In this document: in pieces, positions 10,216 through 18,829 of the stretch
Layout of the letters: the number at the start of each line of letters is the position of its first letter
Numbering within the stretch: the first letter of the stretch is position 1
Origin: Candidatus Methanoplasma cognatum
GTDB lineage: Archaea; Thermoplasmatota; Thermoplasmata; Methanomassiliicoccales; Methanomethylophilaceae
NCBI GenBank assembly: GCA_009777615.1
Contig: WRLM01000006.1
Span: 1 to 64,000 of the forward strand
DNA length: 64,000 nucleotides
Direction of reading: 5' to 3'
Position numbers and translations under genes: made by a program
The notes under the pieces: generated by a model
The model's input: the letters and a program-made list of their open reading frames with translations, nothing else
Database searches by the model: none
Told to the model about the DNA's origin: nothing

Positions 10216-10234
10216 TAATTATATAATATATAAA
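10216..10234 (-). promoter_or_regulatory. TATA-rich archaeal promoter of the first giant gene
   Basis: On the minus strand this reads TTTATATATTATATAATTA, about 70-85 bases upstream of the ATG at 10148. It fits an archaeal box A followed by a leader with a Shine-Dalgarno run. An imperfect inverted repeat (TTCCATAC, 7 bases, GTATGAA) lies just upstream at 10253-10274 and could be an operator. Confidence 0.55.
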
Positions 10235-10792
10235 CGGCTCACTTTTAGTCAATTCCATACATATCCAGTATGAAAAATTTCAACACAATCAATAGAGAAA
10301 TTTTGACAGAATAATCATATCCTGTTGACATCTCGCCGCATAAAAAAACAAAGTCTTCCTTTATCGCCCTTTGCGCTCATTCATCCCCCGGTATACCTGC
10401 GGCATGCGCTCTGTTCCTTACTCTTCCGGTGACCTCTCCGGTCGCTTTTCGGCTCCGCTGCTCTCCGGAAAAGGAGTTCGCGATCGGTGGGAAACGCCCA
10501 ATTCATACTTCACCCCTGCACAATCAGATGGGGGTTCTGGAACAGCATGTCTGCGATGCGGACGGCGTTAGCATTATCTTTATTCCCTATTGATTTAGTA
10601 TGATAATCCAGTAGCTTTGAGAAGGTTCTCATTGAAGACGCTGTCTGGAATCGCATTTAAGAAAATGACTCAAAAGAACCCTGTGTCTGTTTACCCCGCC
10701 ATTAGCCATGCCCGCATTTGCTTCTGTTACCATTACGATCCAATGGCCTCTGTCCGTATTTTTAATCCTAAAAGAATGTCCTATACAAAATA
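10235..10792. other. Intergenic stretch between the giant gene and marR
   Basis: Apart from the giant gene's promoter and the inverted repeat at 10253-10274, I see nothing assignable here. The sequence turns GC-rich at about 10370-10570, then AT-rich towards marR. Short frames exist but none has a recognisable protein, a convincing ribosome site or family-like composition. I found no tRNA or known structured RNA. Confidence 0.5.
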
Positions 10793-10823
10793 ACTTATAT
10801 AGTAAATTGCTAATGCCGTTAGC
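10793..10823 (+). promoter_or_regulatory. marR promoter with possible operator
   Basis: A TATA-like ACTTATATA sits at 10793-10801. It is followed by the inverted repeat GCTAA (10809-10813), 5 bases, TTAGC (10819-10823), where the transcription start would fall. MarR proteins commonly repress their own promoter by binding such palindromes. Autoregulation is inferred, not shown. Confidence 0.45.
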
Positions 10824-10882
10824 TAAATAAGGGGGTGTGAGGGACGGACTATAGTGATCTTGCGAAAGAGTTCATACAGAAC

Positions 10883-11272
10883 ATGCGGACGGTTCAGATA
10901 GTGAGCAGACAGAAGCGTGTCCAGGAGGGCATCGGAAGCGAGGCTTTCATTCTCCACTGCATCAACGAAAATCAAGGCAGGACCGTTCCCAGTCAGATAA
11001 GCGACGAAATGGGCATCAGCTCGGCCCGCGTCGCCACTGCTCTGAACAGCCTTGAGGACAAAGGTCTCATCACACGCGAGATCGACGTCGGCGACAGGCG
11101 GAAGATAATCGTCAAACTGACGCCGAAGGGCAGAGACCATGTGGAAGAATGGCATAAGAAACTACTTGAAAAATTGACGAACGTCCTTATGCAGATCGGA
11201 GAAGAGGATGCGAAGGAACTGGTTCGTATCACCGGTAAGCTCACGGAGGTGCTTTCAAAGCCCCGGCCTTGA
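10883..11272 (+). CDS. MarR-family winged-helix transcriptional regulator
   Basis: 129 aa. It has a MarR winged helix: recognition-helix region SQISDEMGISSARVATALNS at about residues 37-56 and the wing motif DKGLITREIDVGDRRK, then a dimerisation helix. MarR proteins are dimeric, usually ligand-responsive repressors. The gene lies about 120 bases upstream of two ABC exporter genes on the same strand, a common arrangement for drug-efflux control, so it probably regulates them and itself. The start is uncertain: the frame stays open upstream and would encode a plausible DYSDLAKEFIQN extension back to a TGA, but that part has no ATG, GTG or TTG. ATG 10883 is therefore the first usable start. Confidence 0.9.
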   Translation: MRTVQIVSRQKRVQEGIGSEAFILHCINENQGRTVPSQISDEMGISSARVATALNSLEDKGLITREIDVGDRRKIIVKLTPKGRDHVEEWHKKLLEKLTNVLMQIGEEDAKELVRITGKLTEVLSKPRP

Positions 11273-11394
11273 GTGCCGCCGTTCGACCTGTGTTTAAGAT
11301 GCTGCGATATCACAACGAATTTTCTCCCATCGCTGAACATCGGACGAATCAATATAACAATAAATAGCAACACAGAACGACGCAAGGTAATAGC

Positions 11395-13158
11395 ATGACA
11401 AACATTCTCAGATATCTCAGGCCGAAAGAGTGGGCGCTGATCGGAGTCATCGTAGCTTTCATAGTGGTCCAGGTCTGGCTCGACCTGAAGCTGCCGGAGT
11501 ATATGAGAACAATAACCCAGCTCATAGGAAACCCAGGCAGCACAATGGACGACATATGGTTCAACGGGAAGTATATGCTCCTGTGCTCGCTGGGGAGCCT
11601 CGCGACCGCAATAGTGGTGGGCTTCATTGCCGCCAGGGTCGGCTCGTCGTTCGCACAACGGCTAAGGAGCCTGCAGTTCGATAAAGTGGGATCATTTTCC
11701 ATGTCGGAGATCAACAAGTTCTCTATCGGGAGCCTCATCACCCGCTCGACGAACGATGTGACACAGGTACAGATGATCTTCATAATGGGGCTGCAGATTA
11801 TAATTAAAGCACCTATACTCGCAGTGTGGACGCTTGTCAAGATCTCAGACAGAGGCTACGAATGGACCTCTGCAACAGGCGTCGCGATGGCCTTGATCGC
11901 TGTGATGTTTATCGTCGTCATAATAAAAGTAATCCCAAAATTCAGGATGATGCAGATATTCATCGACAATATCAACAAGGTGACGAGAGAGAACCTCACA
12001 GGCCTCCCTGTCGTCCGGGCGTACAATGCGGAGGATTACCAAAAGAGGAAGTTCGAGAAGGCTAATGAGGAACTGACCGCCACCCAGCTGTACACCACCC
12101 GCGCGATGGCGACGCTGATGCCGCTGATAGGCGTCATAATGAACACTCTGATGCTGTCTATCTACTGGATCGGTGCGATCCTGGTCAATAGCGCCGGAAG
12201 CATGGAAGAGACGCTGATTGTGTTCTCGGACATGATCGTCTTCACGACCTACGCAATGATGGTAATGATGGCGGTCATGATGATAATGATGCTATTCATA
12301 ATGTTGCCGCGTGCGCAGGTGTCCGCAAAACGTATCGCCGAGGTCCTCGACACAGAGCTGTCCATAAAAGACGGGACGGTGACCGGGTCCGGCAGCGGGC
12401 GGGCGGGCGAGGTAGAGTTCAGGAACGTGAGCTTCAAGTACCCAGGCGATTCCGATTACGTCCTGAAAGACATCAGTTTCTCTGCAGGGCAGGGCGAGAC
12501 GGTCGCATTCATAGGCTCCACCGGAAGCGGAAAAAGCACGCTCATAAACCTCATTCCAAGGTTCTATGACGCAACGGAGGGGTCTGTCCTGGTGGACGGA
12601 GTGAACGTGCGCGAATATAAGTTGGAATCGCTGTATAACAAGATAGGCTATGTGCCCCAGAAGAGCATCCTTTTCAGCGGGACAGTCTCGTCGAACGTAG
12701 CATTCGGCGAGGGCGAAGGCGGGCAGGCGACCAATGATGACATAAGGAAAGCGGTGAGGATCGCTCAGGGTGCGGATTTCGTCGAGAATATGAAAGGTGC
12801 ATACGAGGGGGAGATCGCCCGCGGCGGCGCGAACGTGTCAGGCGGCCAGAAGCAACGCCTTTCCATCGCGCGGGCAGTGTGTCGGAAACCAGAGATATAC
12901 ATCTTCGACGACAGCTTCTCCGCGCTTGACTACAAGACAGACAGGGCTCTGAGGACCGCCCTCAAGAAGGAGACGCAGGGGGTCACGAGCATGATCGTGG
13001 CCCAGCGCATCGGCACCATAATGGACGCTGACAAGATCGTGGTCCTGGACGAAGGAGAGATCGTGGGAATCGGGAAGCACAAGGAGCTCCTCAACACCTG
13101 CAGAGTATACAGGGAGATTGCTATGTCACAGCTGAGCGAGAAGGAGCTGGCGATATGA
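11395..13158 (+). CDS. ABC exporter half-transporter, degenerate-site subunit
   Basis: 587 aa with an N-terminal six-helix exporter domain (about residues 15-300) and a C-terminal nucleotide-binding domain (about 335-580). Walker A is GSTGSGKST, the Q-loop region VPQKSILFSG, the signature VSGGQKQRL and Walker B IYIFDDSFSALD. The catalytic glutamate after Walker B is Asp, and the switch histidine is Gln (VAQRIGT). This matches the degenerate subunit of heterodimeric exporters of the TM287/288, LmrCD and BmrCD type. The stop overlaps the next gene's start (ATGA), implying translational coupling to its partner. Substrates in this family are drugs, lipids or peptides; none can be named here. AGGT lies 6 bases before the ATG. 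Confidence 0.93.
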   Translation: MTNILRYLRPKEWALIGVIVAFIVVQVWLDLKLPEYMRTITQLIGNPGSTMDDIWFNGKYMLLCSLGSLATAIVVGFIAARVGSSFAQRLRSLQFDKVGSFSMSEINKFSIGSLITRSTNDVTQVQMIFIMGLQIIIKAPILAVWTLVKISDRGYEWTSATGVAMALIAVMFIVVIIKVIPKFRMMQIFIDNINKVTRENLTGLPVVRAYNAEDYQKRKFEKANEELTATQLYTTRAMATLMPLIGVIMNTLMLSIYWIGAILVNSAGSMEETLIVFSDMIVFTTYAMMVMMAVMMIMMLFIMLPRAQVSAKRIAEVLDTELSIKDGTVTGSGSGRAGEVEFRNVSFKYPGDSDYVLKDISFSAGQGETVAFIGSTGSGKSTLINLIPRFYDATEGSVLVDGVNVREYKLESLYNKIGYVPQKSILFSGTVSSNVAFGEGEGGQATNDDIRKAVRIAQGADFVENMKGAYEGEIARGGANVSGGQKQRLSIARAVCRKPEIYIFDDSFSALDYKTDRALRTALKKETQGVTSMIVAQRIGTIMDADKIVVLDEGEIVGIGKHKELLNTCRVYREIAMSQLSEKELAI

Positions 13159-14999
13159 GCGACTACGAACCGCGCAGACAACCTCCAAGAAGAGGTCCCA
13201 TGGGCGGCCCTATGGGCATGGGTCCCGGCGAGAAGCCGAAGGATTTCAAAAAGACCTGGGGGAAGCTTATCAGGTACAGCAGTGCATTCCTCCCTCTGGT
13301 CACGGTCGCTCTAGCGATGGCAGTAGCGGCGGCGGTCCTGCAGACGATTAGCCCCGACTGGATAAGGAGGCTTACGGACGAGATAACTAACGGCGTCCCG
13401 GGGCTGGGGGGAATGCTGAGTGGTATCAACATGGACCTCGTGGTCATGATCTGCATCACGCTAGTCAGCTTCTATGCCGTCGCCGCAGTGCTAAATTTCC
13501 TGTTGTATTGGATCATGGCGACCGTCACTCAGAAGATCTGCAAGAGCATGCGCTCGGACATATCGGGCAAGATCAACCGTCTGCCTTTCAGCTACTTCAA
13601 CAAAACAAGCTACGGCGATGTCCTGAGCCGCACAACTAACGATGTCGACACCATCGGACAGACACTTAACCAGAGCGTGCCCACACTCGTCTCTGCGGCA
13701 TCGACGCTGGTCGTCGCACTGATAATGATGTTCTGGACGAACTGGATGATGGCGCTTACCGCTGTTGGCGCCAGCTTGCTCGGTTTTGCGATGATGGCGG
13801 CCATCGTCAAGAAGTCCCAGAAGTTCTTCGTTGCGCAACAGGCCGGGCTAGGCGAGATCAACGGCCATGTGGAAGAAACATACACAGGACACAGCATCGT
13901 GAAAGTTTACAACGGCGGCAGAGAGTTCAAAGGGAAGTTTGAAGAGATAAACGGCAGACTGTACATAAGCGGGTGGAAATCTATGTTTTTCTCAGGGATA
14001 ATGATGCCGCTGATGCTCTTCGTCGGCAACTTCGGGTATGTAGCTGTCTGCATCGTCGGAGCCGTGCTGACAATGGACGGAGTCATCTCATTCGGCGTGA
14101 TAGCCGCATTCATGCTTTATGTGAGATTTTTCACGCAGCCGCTATCGCAGTTCGCGCAGGTCACCACCAATCTCCAGAGGACCGCCGCCGCGAGCGAGCG
14201 GGTCTTCGAGTTCCTGGAGGAAAAAGAAATGGAGGACGAAAGCAAGAAGCCGAAGCTCCTCGACCGGGCAAAGGGCAGCGTGGAATTCAGGAACGTCAGG
14301 TTCGGATATACTCAGGACAAGATCGTCATCAATGATTTCTCAGCAAAGGTAAAGCCGGGACAGAAGATCGCGATCGTCGGTCCGACCGGTGCGGGCAAGA
14401 CCACTTTGGTCAACCTGCTGATGAGGTTCTACGAACTTGACGGCGGCGAGATATTGCTTGACGGCGTGCCTATCAACGAGATCCCGCGCGAGAATGTGCA
14501 TGAGCAGTTCTGTATGGTGCTGCAGGACACTTGGTTGTATGAGGGCACCATAAAGGAGAACATAATCTACTCAAAGCCGGGCGTCTCAGACGACGACGTG
14601 ATCGCCGCCTGCAAGACCGTAGGGCTGCATCATTTCGTACAGACCCTGCCGGAAGGATATGACACTATGCTAAGCGACTCGGCGAACCTCTCCGAGGGCC
14701 AGAAACAGCTGCTTACTATAGCTCGCGCTATCATCAAGGACTCGCGGCTGCTGATACTGGATGAAGCGACCAGTTCGGTGGACACACGTACCGAGCGCAT
14801 CGTGCAGGATGCCATGGACATACTGATGAAGGACCGGACCTCATTCATCATCGCACACAGGCTGTCGACTATCAAGAACGCCGACTTGATCCTAGTGCTG
14901 AGGGACGGGGACATCGTAGAGAGCGGCGATCACAACGAGTTGCTGGCACAGCGCGGATTCTATGCCGAACTGTACAACAGTCAATTCGAAACTGCATGA
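13155..14999 (+). CDS. ABC exporter half-transporter, catalytically consensus subunit
   Basis: 614 aa. A Pro/Arg/Gly-rich cytoplasmic N-terminus (about 35 residues, with PMGGPMGMGPGE) precedes six transmembrane helices and a nucleotide-binding domain. Walker A is GPTGAGKTT, Q-loop LQDTWLYEG, Walker B LLILDEATSSVD with the catalytic Glu, and the switch His is present (IAHRLST). The signature is LSEGQKQLL rather than LSGGQ, so this subunit contributes the weak signature to the site paired with its partner's Walker motifs. It overlaps the upstream half-transporter by 4 bases; together they should form one heterodimeric exporter under MarR control. Confidence 0.93.
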   Translation: MSDYEPRRQPPRRGPMGGPMGMGPGEKPKDFKKTWGKLIRYSSAFLPLVTVALAMAVAAAVLQTISPDWIRRLTDEITNGVPGLGGMLSGINMDLVVMICITLVSFYAVAAVLNFLLYWIMATVTQKICKSMRSDISGKINRLPFSYFNKTSYGDVLSRTTNDVDTIGQTLNQSVPTLVSAASTLVVALIMMFWTNWMMALTAVGASLLGFAMMAAIVKKSQKFFVAQQAGLGEINGHVEETYTGHSIVKVYNGGREFKGKFEEINGRLYISGWKSMFFSGIMMPLMLFVGNFGYVAVCIVGAVLTMDGVISFGVIAAFMLYVRFFTQPLSQFAQVTTNLQRTAAASERVFEFLEEKEMEDESKKPKLLDRAKGSVEFRNVRFGYTQDKIVINDFSAKVKPGQKIAIVGPTGAGKTTLVNLLMRFYELDGGEILLDGVPINEIPRENVHEQFCMVLQDTWLYEGTIKENIIYSKPGVSDDDVIAACKTVGLHHFVQTLPEGYDTMLSDSANLSEGQKQLLTIARAIIKDSRLLILDEATSSVDTRTERIVQDAMDILMKDRTSFIIAHRLSTIKNADLILVLRDGDIVESGDHNELLAQRGFYAELYNSQFETA

Positions 15000-15159
15000 T
15001 CGGGCCTCCTGCATGATATTGCGCCGACGAAGATGGTCTTTACGTCCTCCTTAGCGGATGCAGTATTCTAGTAGTCATCCTTAACATTCCCAAACAAAGA
15101 CCGAGGTCACGTCTTTTAATCTATTTGCCATACCTATTATCAACATCCCGGAGCCCCTT

Positions 15160-16029
15160 ATGGAATATTGGATCATCTTCGCATTCGCTTCCGCTTTATT
15201 CGCCGGCCTGACGTCGATACTGGCAAAGATAGGTCTCAGGGGAGTGGATTCCAACCTGGCCACAGCTCTGAGGACCATAGTGGTCCTCGGATTCGCCTGG
15301 ATGGTCGTTCTCGTCGTGGGTTCCCAGAACACGATCTCGGACATCAGCACATACACCCTGACCTTCCTGATACTGTCCGGATTGGCCACCGGTGCGTCTT
15401 GGCTCTGTTATTTCCGTGCGGTGCAGATCGGGCAGGTGAGCAAGGTCTCCCCAGTTGATAAGAGCAGCACGGTCCTTACGATGGTCTTGGCGTTCATCTT
15501 CCTAGGGGAAGGGGTCTCCGCCGGTACGTTGTTAGGAATGGTCCTGATGATCCTTGGAACATTCCTCATGATACAGAGGACTGGAGAGGACAACGAATCA
15601 ACGGCGGACAGGAGGTCCTGGATCATCTTTGCATGCTTGGCCGCATTGTTCGCCGCCTTGACATCGATACTGGGAAAGGTAGGGATAGAGGGCGTCGAGT
15701 CGAACCTCGGGACAGCGATAAGGACCATCGTGGTCCTTCTGATGGCCTGGATCATCGTACTTATCCAGAAGAAACACAAAGATATCAGAAGCATTGGCAG
15801 GAAGAACTGGAACTTCATCATCCTTTCCGGCGTAGCGACGGGACTCTCCTGGCTTTGCTTTTATAATGCGTTACAGAACGGTCCCGCGAGCGTCGTGGTC
15901 CCCATCGACAAACTGAGTATTGTTATCACCGTCATATTCGCATTCCTGATACTGAGGGAACGGCTGTCTAAACGCGCCTTGTTCGGCCTGGTCCTGCTCA
16001 CCGCAGGCACGCTGGTTCTTCTTCTTTGA
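15160..16029 (+). CDS. EamA/DMT-family membrane transporter
   Basis: 289 aa, ten predicted helices in two clearly homologous halves. The motif FA..LTSIL.K[IV]G..GV[DE]SNL.TA[LI]RTIVVL occurs at about residues 10-45 and again at 162-197, and SGLATGASWLC is matched by SGVATGLSWLC. Such internal duplication defines EamA (drug/metabolite transporter) proteins, which move small metabolites by exchange or proton coupling. The substrate is unknown. An upstream AT stretch (TTTTAATCTATTT at 15114-15126) could be its promoter. It converges on hdrB with a hairpin between the two stops. Confidence 0.85.
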   Translation: MEYWIIFAFASALFAGLTSILAKIGLRGVDSNLATALRTIVVLGFAWMVVLVVGSQNTISDISTYTLTFLILSGLATGASWLCYFRAVQIGQVSKVSPVDKSSTVLTMVLAFIFLGEGVSAGTLLGMVLMILGTFLMIQRTGEDNESTADRRSWIIFACLAALFAALTSILGKVGIEGVESNLGTAIRTIVVLLMAWIIVLIQKKHKDIRSIGRKNWNFIILSGVATGLSWLCFYNALQNGPASVVVPIDKLSIVITVIFAFLILRERLSKRALFGLVLLTAGTLVLLL

Positions 16030-16045
16030 CAATTTAAAAGTGTTA

Positions 16046-16064
16046 AGGGGGGCTTACGCCCCCT
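16046..16064. terminator. Hairpin between convergent EamA and hdrB genes
   Basis: AGGGGGGC, loop TTAC, GCCCCCT forms a strong GC stem 17 bases after the EamA stop and 9 bases after the hdrB stop. Flanks are T-rich in the minus direction (AACACTTTTAAATTG) and GTTTAT in the plus direction. It is probably a bidirectional terminator. Confidence 0.55.
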
Positions 16065-16072
16065 GTTTATGA

Positions 16073-16918
16073 TCAGAGTTTAACGGGTACCATGTGCGCC
16101 GAGAGACCCAGTTCCTTCTCGTCCATTCCCATCGCTATGCCGAAAAGCTGCGAGAGGTGTATGACCGGGATGTTGAACCCGAGGTCCTTCTGGCTTGAAT
16201 CGAACTGGAGATGGCAGAACGGGCACACGTCGACGATGAACTGCGCGCCCGACTCCTTCATGTTCTCCAGGTTCGTTCTGGTGAATTCCTTTGCGACGTC
16301 CCCGAATGCCGCTCTGACGCCTCCGCCGGCGCCGCAGCAGAGGGTCTTCTGCTTTCTGGGGACGCTCGCTGCTCCCGTCGCCTCGACAAGGTCGTCGAGT
16401 ATGCGGGGGGCCTCCGAGTCCTCAAGCTGCTTTATGTCGCTGGGTTTCAGGAAGTGGCATCCGTAGAAAGTCGCTATCTTGTAGCTTACGGGGTTGGTCA
16501 CCTTTGCCTTTATCGCGTCGACGCCTATCTCTTTGTACAGCACCTCGGCGAAGTGGTAGACCTTTGTCGTTCCTTTGTACTCCATTCCGATCTCCTTAAG
16601 GAACTTGTTCGCTTTTGCGAGCACTTCCGGATGATTGTTGAGCTCGTGAGCCGCCTCGAAGAGCGATCCGTAACATCCGTTGCAGATCGTGATTATCGGC
16701 AGCCCCTGCTTCTCCGCCAGCGCGAGGTTCCTCGCCGCCGAGGCGATCCAGGTGTCCCTGCTGAACGATTTTATCACACCGGGCGCCGGACAGCAGCCGG
16801 CGTCCTCAAGATCGACGAGTTCGATGCCGAGCTTCTCACAGACGACCCTTGTGGACTTCTCCAGTCCGGGGTATCTCAGAGGCGCTATGCAGCCCAGGAA
16901 GAATGCGTATTTTGCCAT
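16073..16918 (-). CDS. hdrB: CoB-CoM heterodisulfide reductase subunit B
   Basis: 281 aa, the usual HdrB length. It has two CCG domains: GC near residue 9, CC in DAGCCPAPG, CNGCYG; then GCHF, TLCCGAGGG and CPFCHLQF. These cysteine sets bind the two unusual [4Fe-4S] clusters that reduce the CoM-S-S-CoB heterodisulfide formed by methyl-coenzyme M reductase. HdrB works with HdrC and flavin-bearing HdrA, and with Mvh hydrogenase in electron-bifurcating complexes; hdrA is not in this window. The gene lies 4 bases after hdrC in the same operon. Confidence 0.95.
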   Translation of the reverse strand: MAKYAFFLGCIAPLRYPGLEKSTRVVCEKLGIELVDLEDAGCCPAPGVIKSFSRDTWIASAARNLALAEKQGLPIITICNGCYGSLFEAAHELNNHPEVLAKANKFLKEIGMEYKGTTKVYHFAEVLYKEIGVDAIKAKVTNPVSYKIATFYGCHFLKPSDIKQLEDSEAPRILDDLVEATGAASVPRKQKTLCCGAGGGVRAAFGDVAKEFTRTNLENMKESGAQFIVDVCPFCHLQFDSSQKDLGFNIPVIHLSQLFGIAMGMDEKELGLSAHMVPVKL

Positions 16919-16922
16919 ACGA

Positions 16923-17429
16923 TCACTCCACTATCTTGTTGAACCCTGTTGCGTTCATTAGCGTCACAAGGTCTTCCATCGCTTTCTTGTTCGCCAGTAC
17001 GGTCGGGGGGGTCTTTGCGAGGCCCAGCTCCTCTCTCAGCTTCGCTATGTCGGCGTTGACCGAGACCGTGTGCCCTATTTTGTAGAGGTTCGCTGCGGTC
17101 TTTTTGTGGTTCTCGTAGATATGGCCTTCTGCTACCGCCATGTTCCTGAGCGCAACGACGACATCCACTATCGGAACGGCGCGGGGGCACCTCTCCACGC
17201 ATGTGTAGCATGTGGTGCAGTCCCAAAGCTCCTCGCTGCCGAGTATCTCATCTTTGAGGCTGAGCTGCGTCTGCCTCATGAGTTTCCTGACCCTGTAAGA
17301 AGTGCGCCTTCCGGAGGGGCAGCTTGCTGTGCAGGTTCCGCACTGGAAGCACATTTTTACGTCTGCGCCCCCCAGGTCTGCGACCCGCTTCTCAAATTCT
17401 GGGTTTGGTCTTATCTCCGTAATAATCAC
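16923..17429 (-). CDS. hdrC: CoB-CoM heterodisulfide reductase subunit C
   Basis: 168 aa ferredoxin-like subunit with two [4Fe-4S] motifs, CFQCGTCTASCP near residue 27 and CTTCYTCVERCP near residue 70. It passes electrons from HdrA to HdrB. The start is GTG 17429. A box A (TTTTATATAC, minus strand, at 17453-17462) lies about 25-33 bases upstream, so the transcript may begin at or almost at the GTG and be nearly leaderless. The hdrC-hdrB order matches other methanogens. A LysR-like regulator gene sits just upstream on the same strand. Confidence 0.94.
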   Translation of the reverse strand: MIITEIRPNPEFEKRVADLGGADVKMCFQCGTCTASCPSGRRTSYRVRKLMRQTQLSLKDEILGSEELWDCTTCYTCVERCPRAVPIVDVVVALRNMAVAEGHIYENHKKTAANLYKIGHTVSVNADIAKLREELGLAKTPPTVLANKKAMEDLVTLMNATGFNKIVE

Positions 17430-17452
17430 CTAAGACGCACACCTTCCTTATG

Positions 17453-17462
17453 GTATATAAAA
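17453..17462 (-). promoter_or_regulatory. hdrCB box A
   Basis: TTTTATATAC on the minus strand, placed so that transcription would start within a few bases of the hdrC GTG at 17429. This is consistent with a leaderless or near-leaderless transcript, as is common in archaea. Confidence 0.55.
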
Positions 17463-17507
17463 CAAAGAGACCTGTGCGCACAGTATTACCTCAAACAGCA
17501 ATAGTTA

Positions 17508-18311
17508 TTACCGGATATTTCTGGTCTGAAGCGCCTTTACAAGCTTGTTTATCATTTTATCTTCTTTCCGATAGATCGCGGTGATGGAATGTCTCAGGAC
17601 CTTCGGATCCACCGCGCTTTTCATTTTGATCCCTTTCCTCAGCAAAAGGAACTCGTCGACGAAGTAACTCTTCTTAGAACCCAGAAGCTCCGGGAGGGAG
17701 AATGTCTCCGATTCGATACTGTATTTCCTGTCCATTGTGTCAAGGAACATGAAAGCTACCCTCTGGGCGCCGTATCTGTATCTTATGAACGATGTCCCGT
17801 TATCGACGAACACCATCCCCATGTAGCCTATCTCCGTGCCGTCGAACTCGTCCGCGTCGAACAGATACAAGGGATCGTCTATGACGGCGAAATCCGCGAG
17901 GTTCTCCTTCATCATCCTGATGTTATGCTTGTCGTCAGATATGACGAGTTCGACGTCCGTCATCTTCAAAGCGGAAAGGACGGACATCATCAGGTCCTCC
18001 GTGACCGGACTGCAGCAGATAGTGAAATTATGATCGTCCGAACATCTGAGCTCGGTGGTGACATAGGTCTCCAGTATCAGCCTGCCGTCGTCATTCAGCT
18101 TTGTCCCGGCCGGCGTGGAGATCGTTATAGGCGAGCCTGCCGCTTCCTCGATCGCCGAAATGTATCTGTGAACGACCGGGACCGATATGCCCAGCGCCTT
18201 GGCGGCGGCCGTCTTGCTCCCTGTCCTGGCAACGGCAGCCAAGGTCTCCAGCTGGCGGTTGGTCACCAGACGGCCGTTGATCATCTGCTCTGTCCTTACG
18301 GATATCTCCAC
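17508..18311 (-). CDS. LysR/ModE-like transcriptional regulator with ligand-binding domain
   Basis: 267 aa from GTG 18311. An internal ATG at 18284 preceded by AAGGA is an alternative start (258 aa). Residues about 15-75 form a LysR/ModE-type winged helix: RQLETLAAVARTGSKTAAAK, then LGISVPVVHRYISAIEEAAG. The rest (about 95-267) looks like a degenerate substrate-binding domain (FTICCSPVTEDLMMSVLSAL, FAVIDDPLYLF) that would sense a small molecule. Such archaeal regulators are poorly characterised. It lies 79 bases upstream of hdrC on the same strand, so it could respond to energy-metabolism status. That is inference from position only. Confidence 0.75.
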   Translation of the reverse strand: MEISVRTEQMINGRLVTNRQLETLAAVARTGSKTAAAKALGISVPVVHRYISAIEEAAGSPITISTPAGTKLNDDGRLILETYVTTELRCSDDHNFTICCSPVTEDLMMSVLSALKMTDVELVISDDKHNIRMMKENLADFAVIDDPLYLFDADEFDGTEIGYMGMVFVDNGTSFIRYRYGAQRVAFMFLDTMDRKYSIESETFSLPELLGSKKSYFVDEFLLLRKGIKMKSAVDPKVLRHSITAIYRKEDKMINKLVKALQTRNIR

Positions 18312-18829
18312 GCAACGTTATCTCAGACCATGCGGATAAGTTTTATTCTTCGGGCCATATTCAGGAATCCCATAAAACTTCATCCACAACACCATGGGAC
18401 TCTCTCTTTGCATGATCTCACTCATCTATCGTCCAGAAACATGCCAAAGCCCTAATGCCAAGTCATTCAAAGCCATTGTCCTGGATATAAACGCAAAGGA
18501 CACCTCCACGGTGCGAACAAAACGATATTTTGGGACACCAGAATTAAGAAACATAATTTTTATGAGCAAGAGTTAAAATAGTATTAAAACCATGTGTGGC
18601 CATGCGGTTGATTTTTGGTCCAGACTACTTGAAGTGGGGCGCGAATACCAACGATCCACTATGTGAGCCTTTTGCACCAAACACATGCACCTCTTTCAGA
18701 CCTGAAAGGAGAGAGTCTAACTGCAGTCAAGGTTTTGCACCAAACACATGTACATCGTTGCAATAAAAAATTCCAGGCGATAATACGTTGCACACTATCC
18801 AATAGTGATGCGCGGTGTTGATATAATAA
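18312..18829. other. Intergenic region with an 18-bp direct repeat at the edge of the AT-rich island
   Basis: The sequence TTTTGCACCAAACACATG occurs identically at 18670-18687 and 18733-18750 (period 63 bases). Several tiny frames exist, including a 24-codon plus-strand frame at 18592-18666 and minus-strand frames that begin inside each repeat copy, but none is recognisable. From about 18540 the base composition becomes AT-rich. The repeat pair could be a regulatory site, a duplication scar at the island edge, or a remnant of a mobile element. Confidence 0.5.

Noticed and set aside
10371-10571. 66-codon plus-strand frame upstream of marR
   Set aside because: No ribosome site, odd composition and no recognisable domain; adjacent frames are equally open.
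18592-18666. 24-codon plus-strand frame beginning MCGHAVDFW near the radical SAM island
   Set aside because: Opposite strand to the island genes, no clear ribosome site and no leader-core pattern; considered as a peptide precursor but support is too weak.
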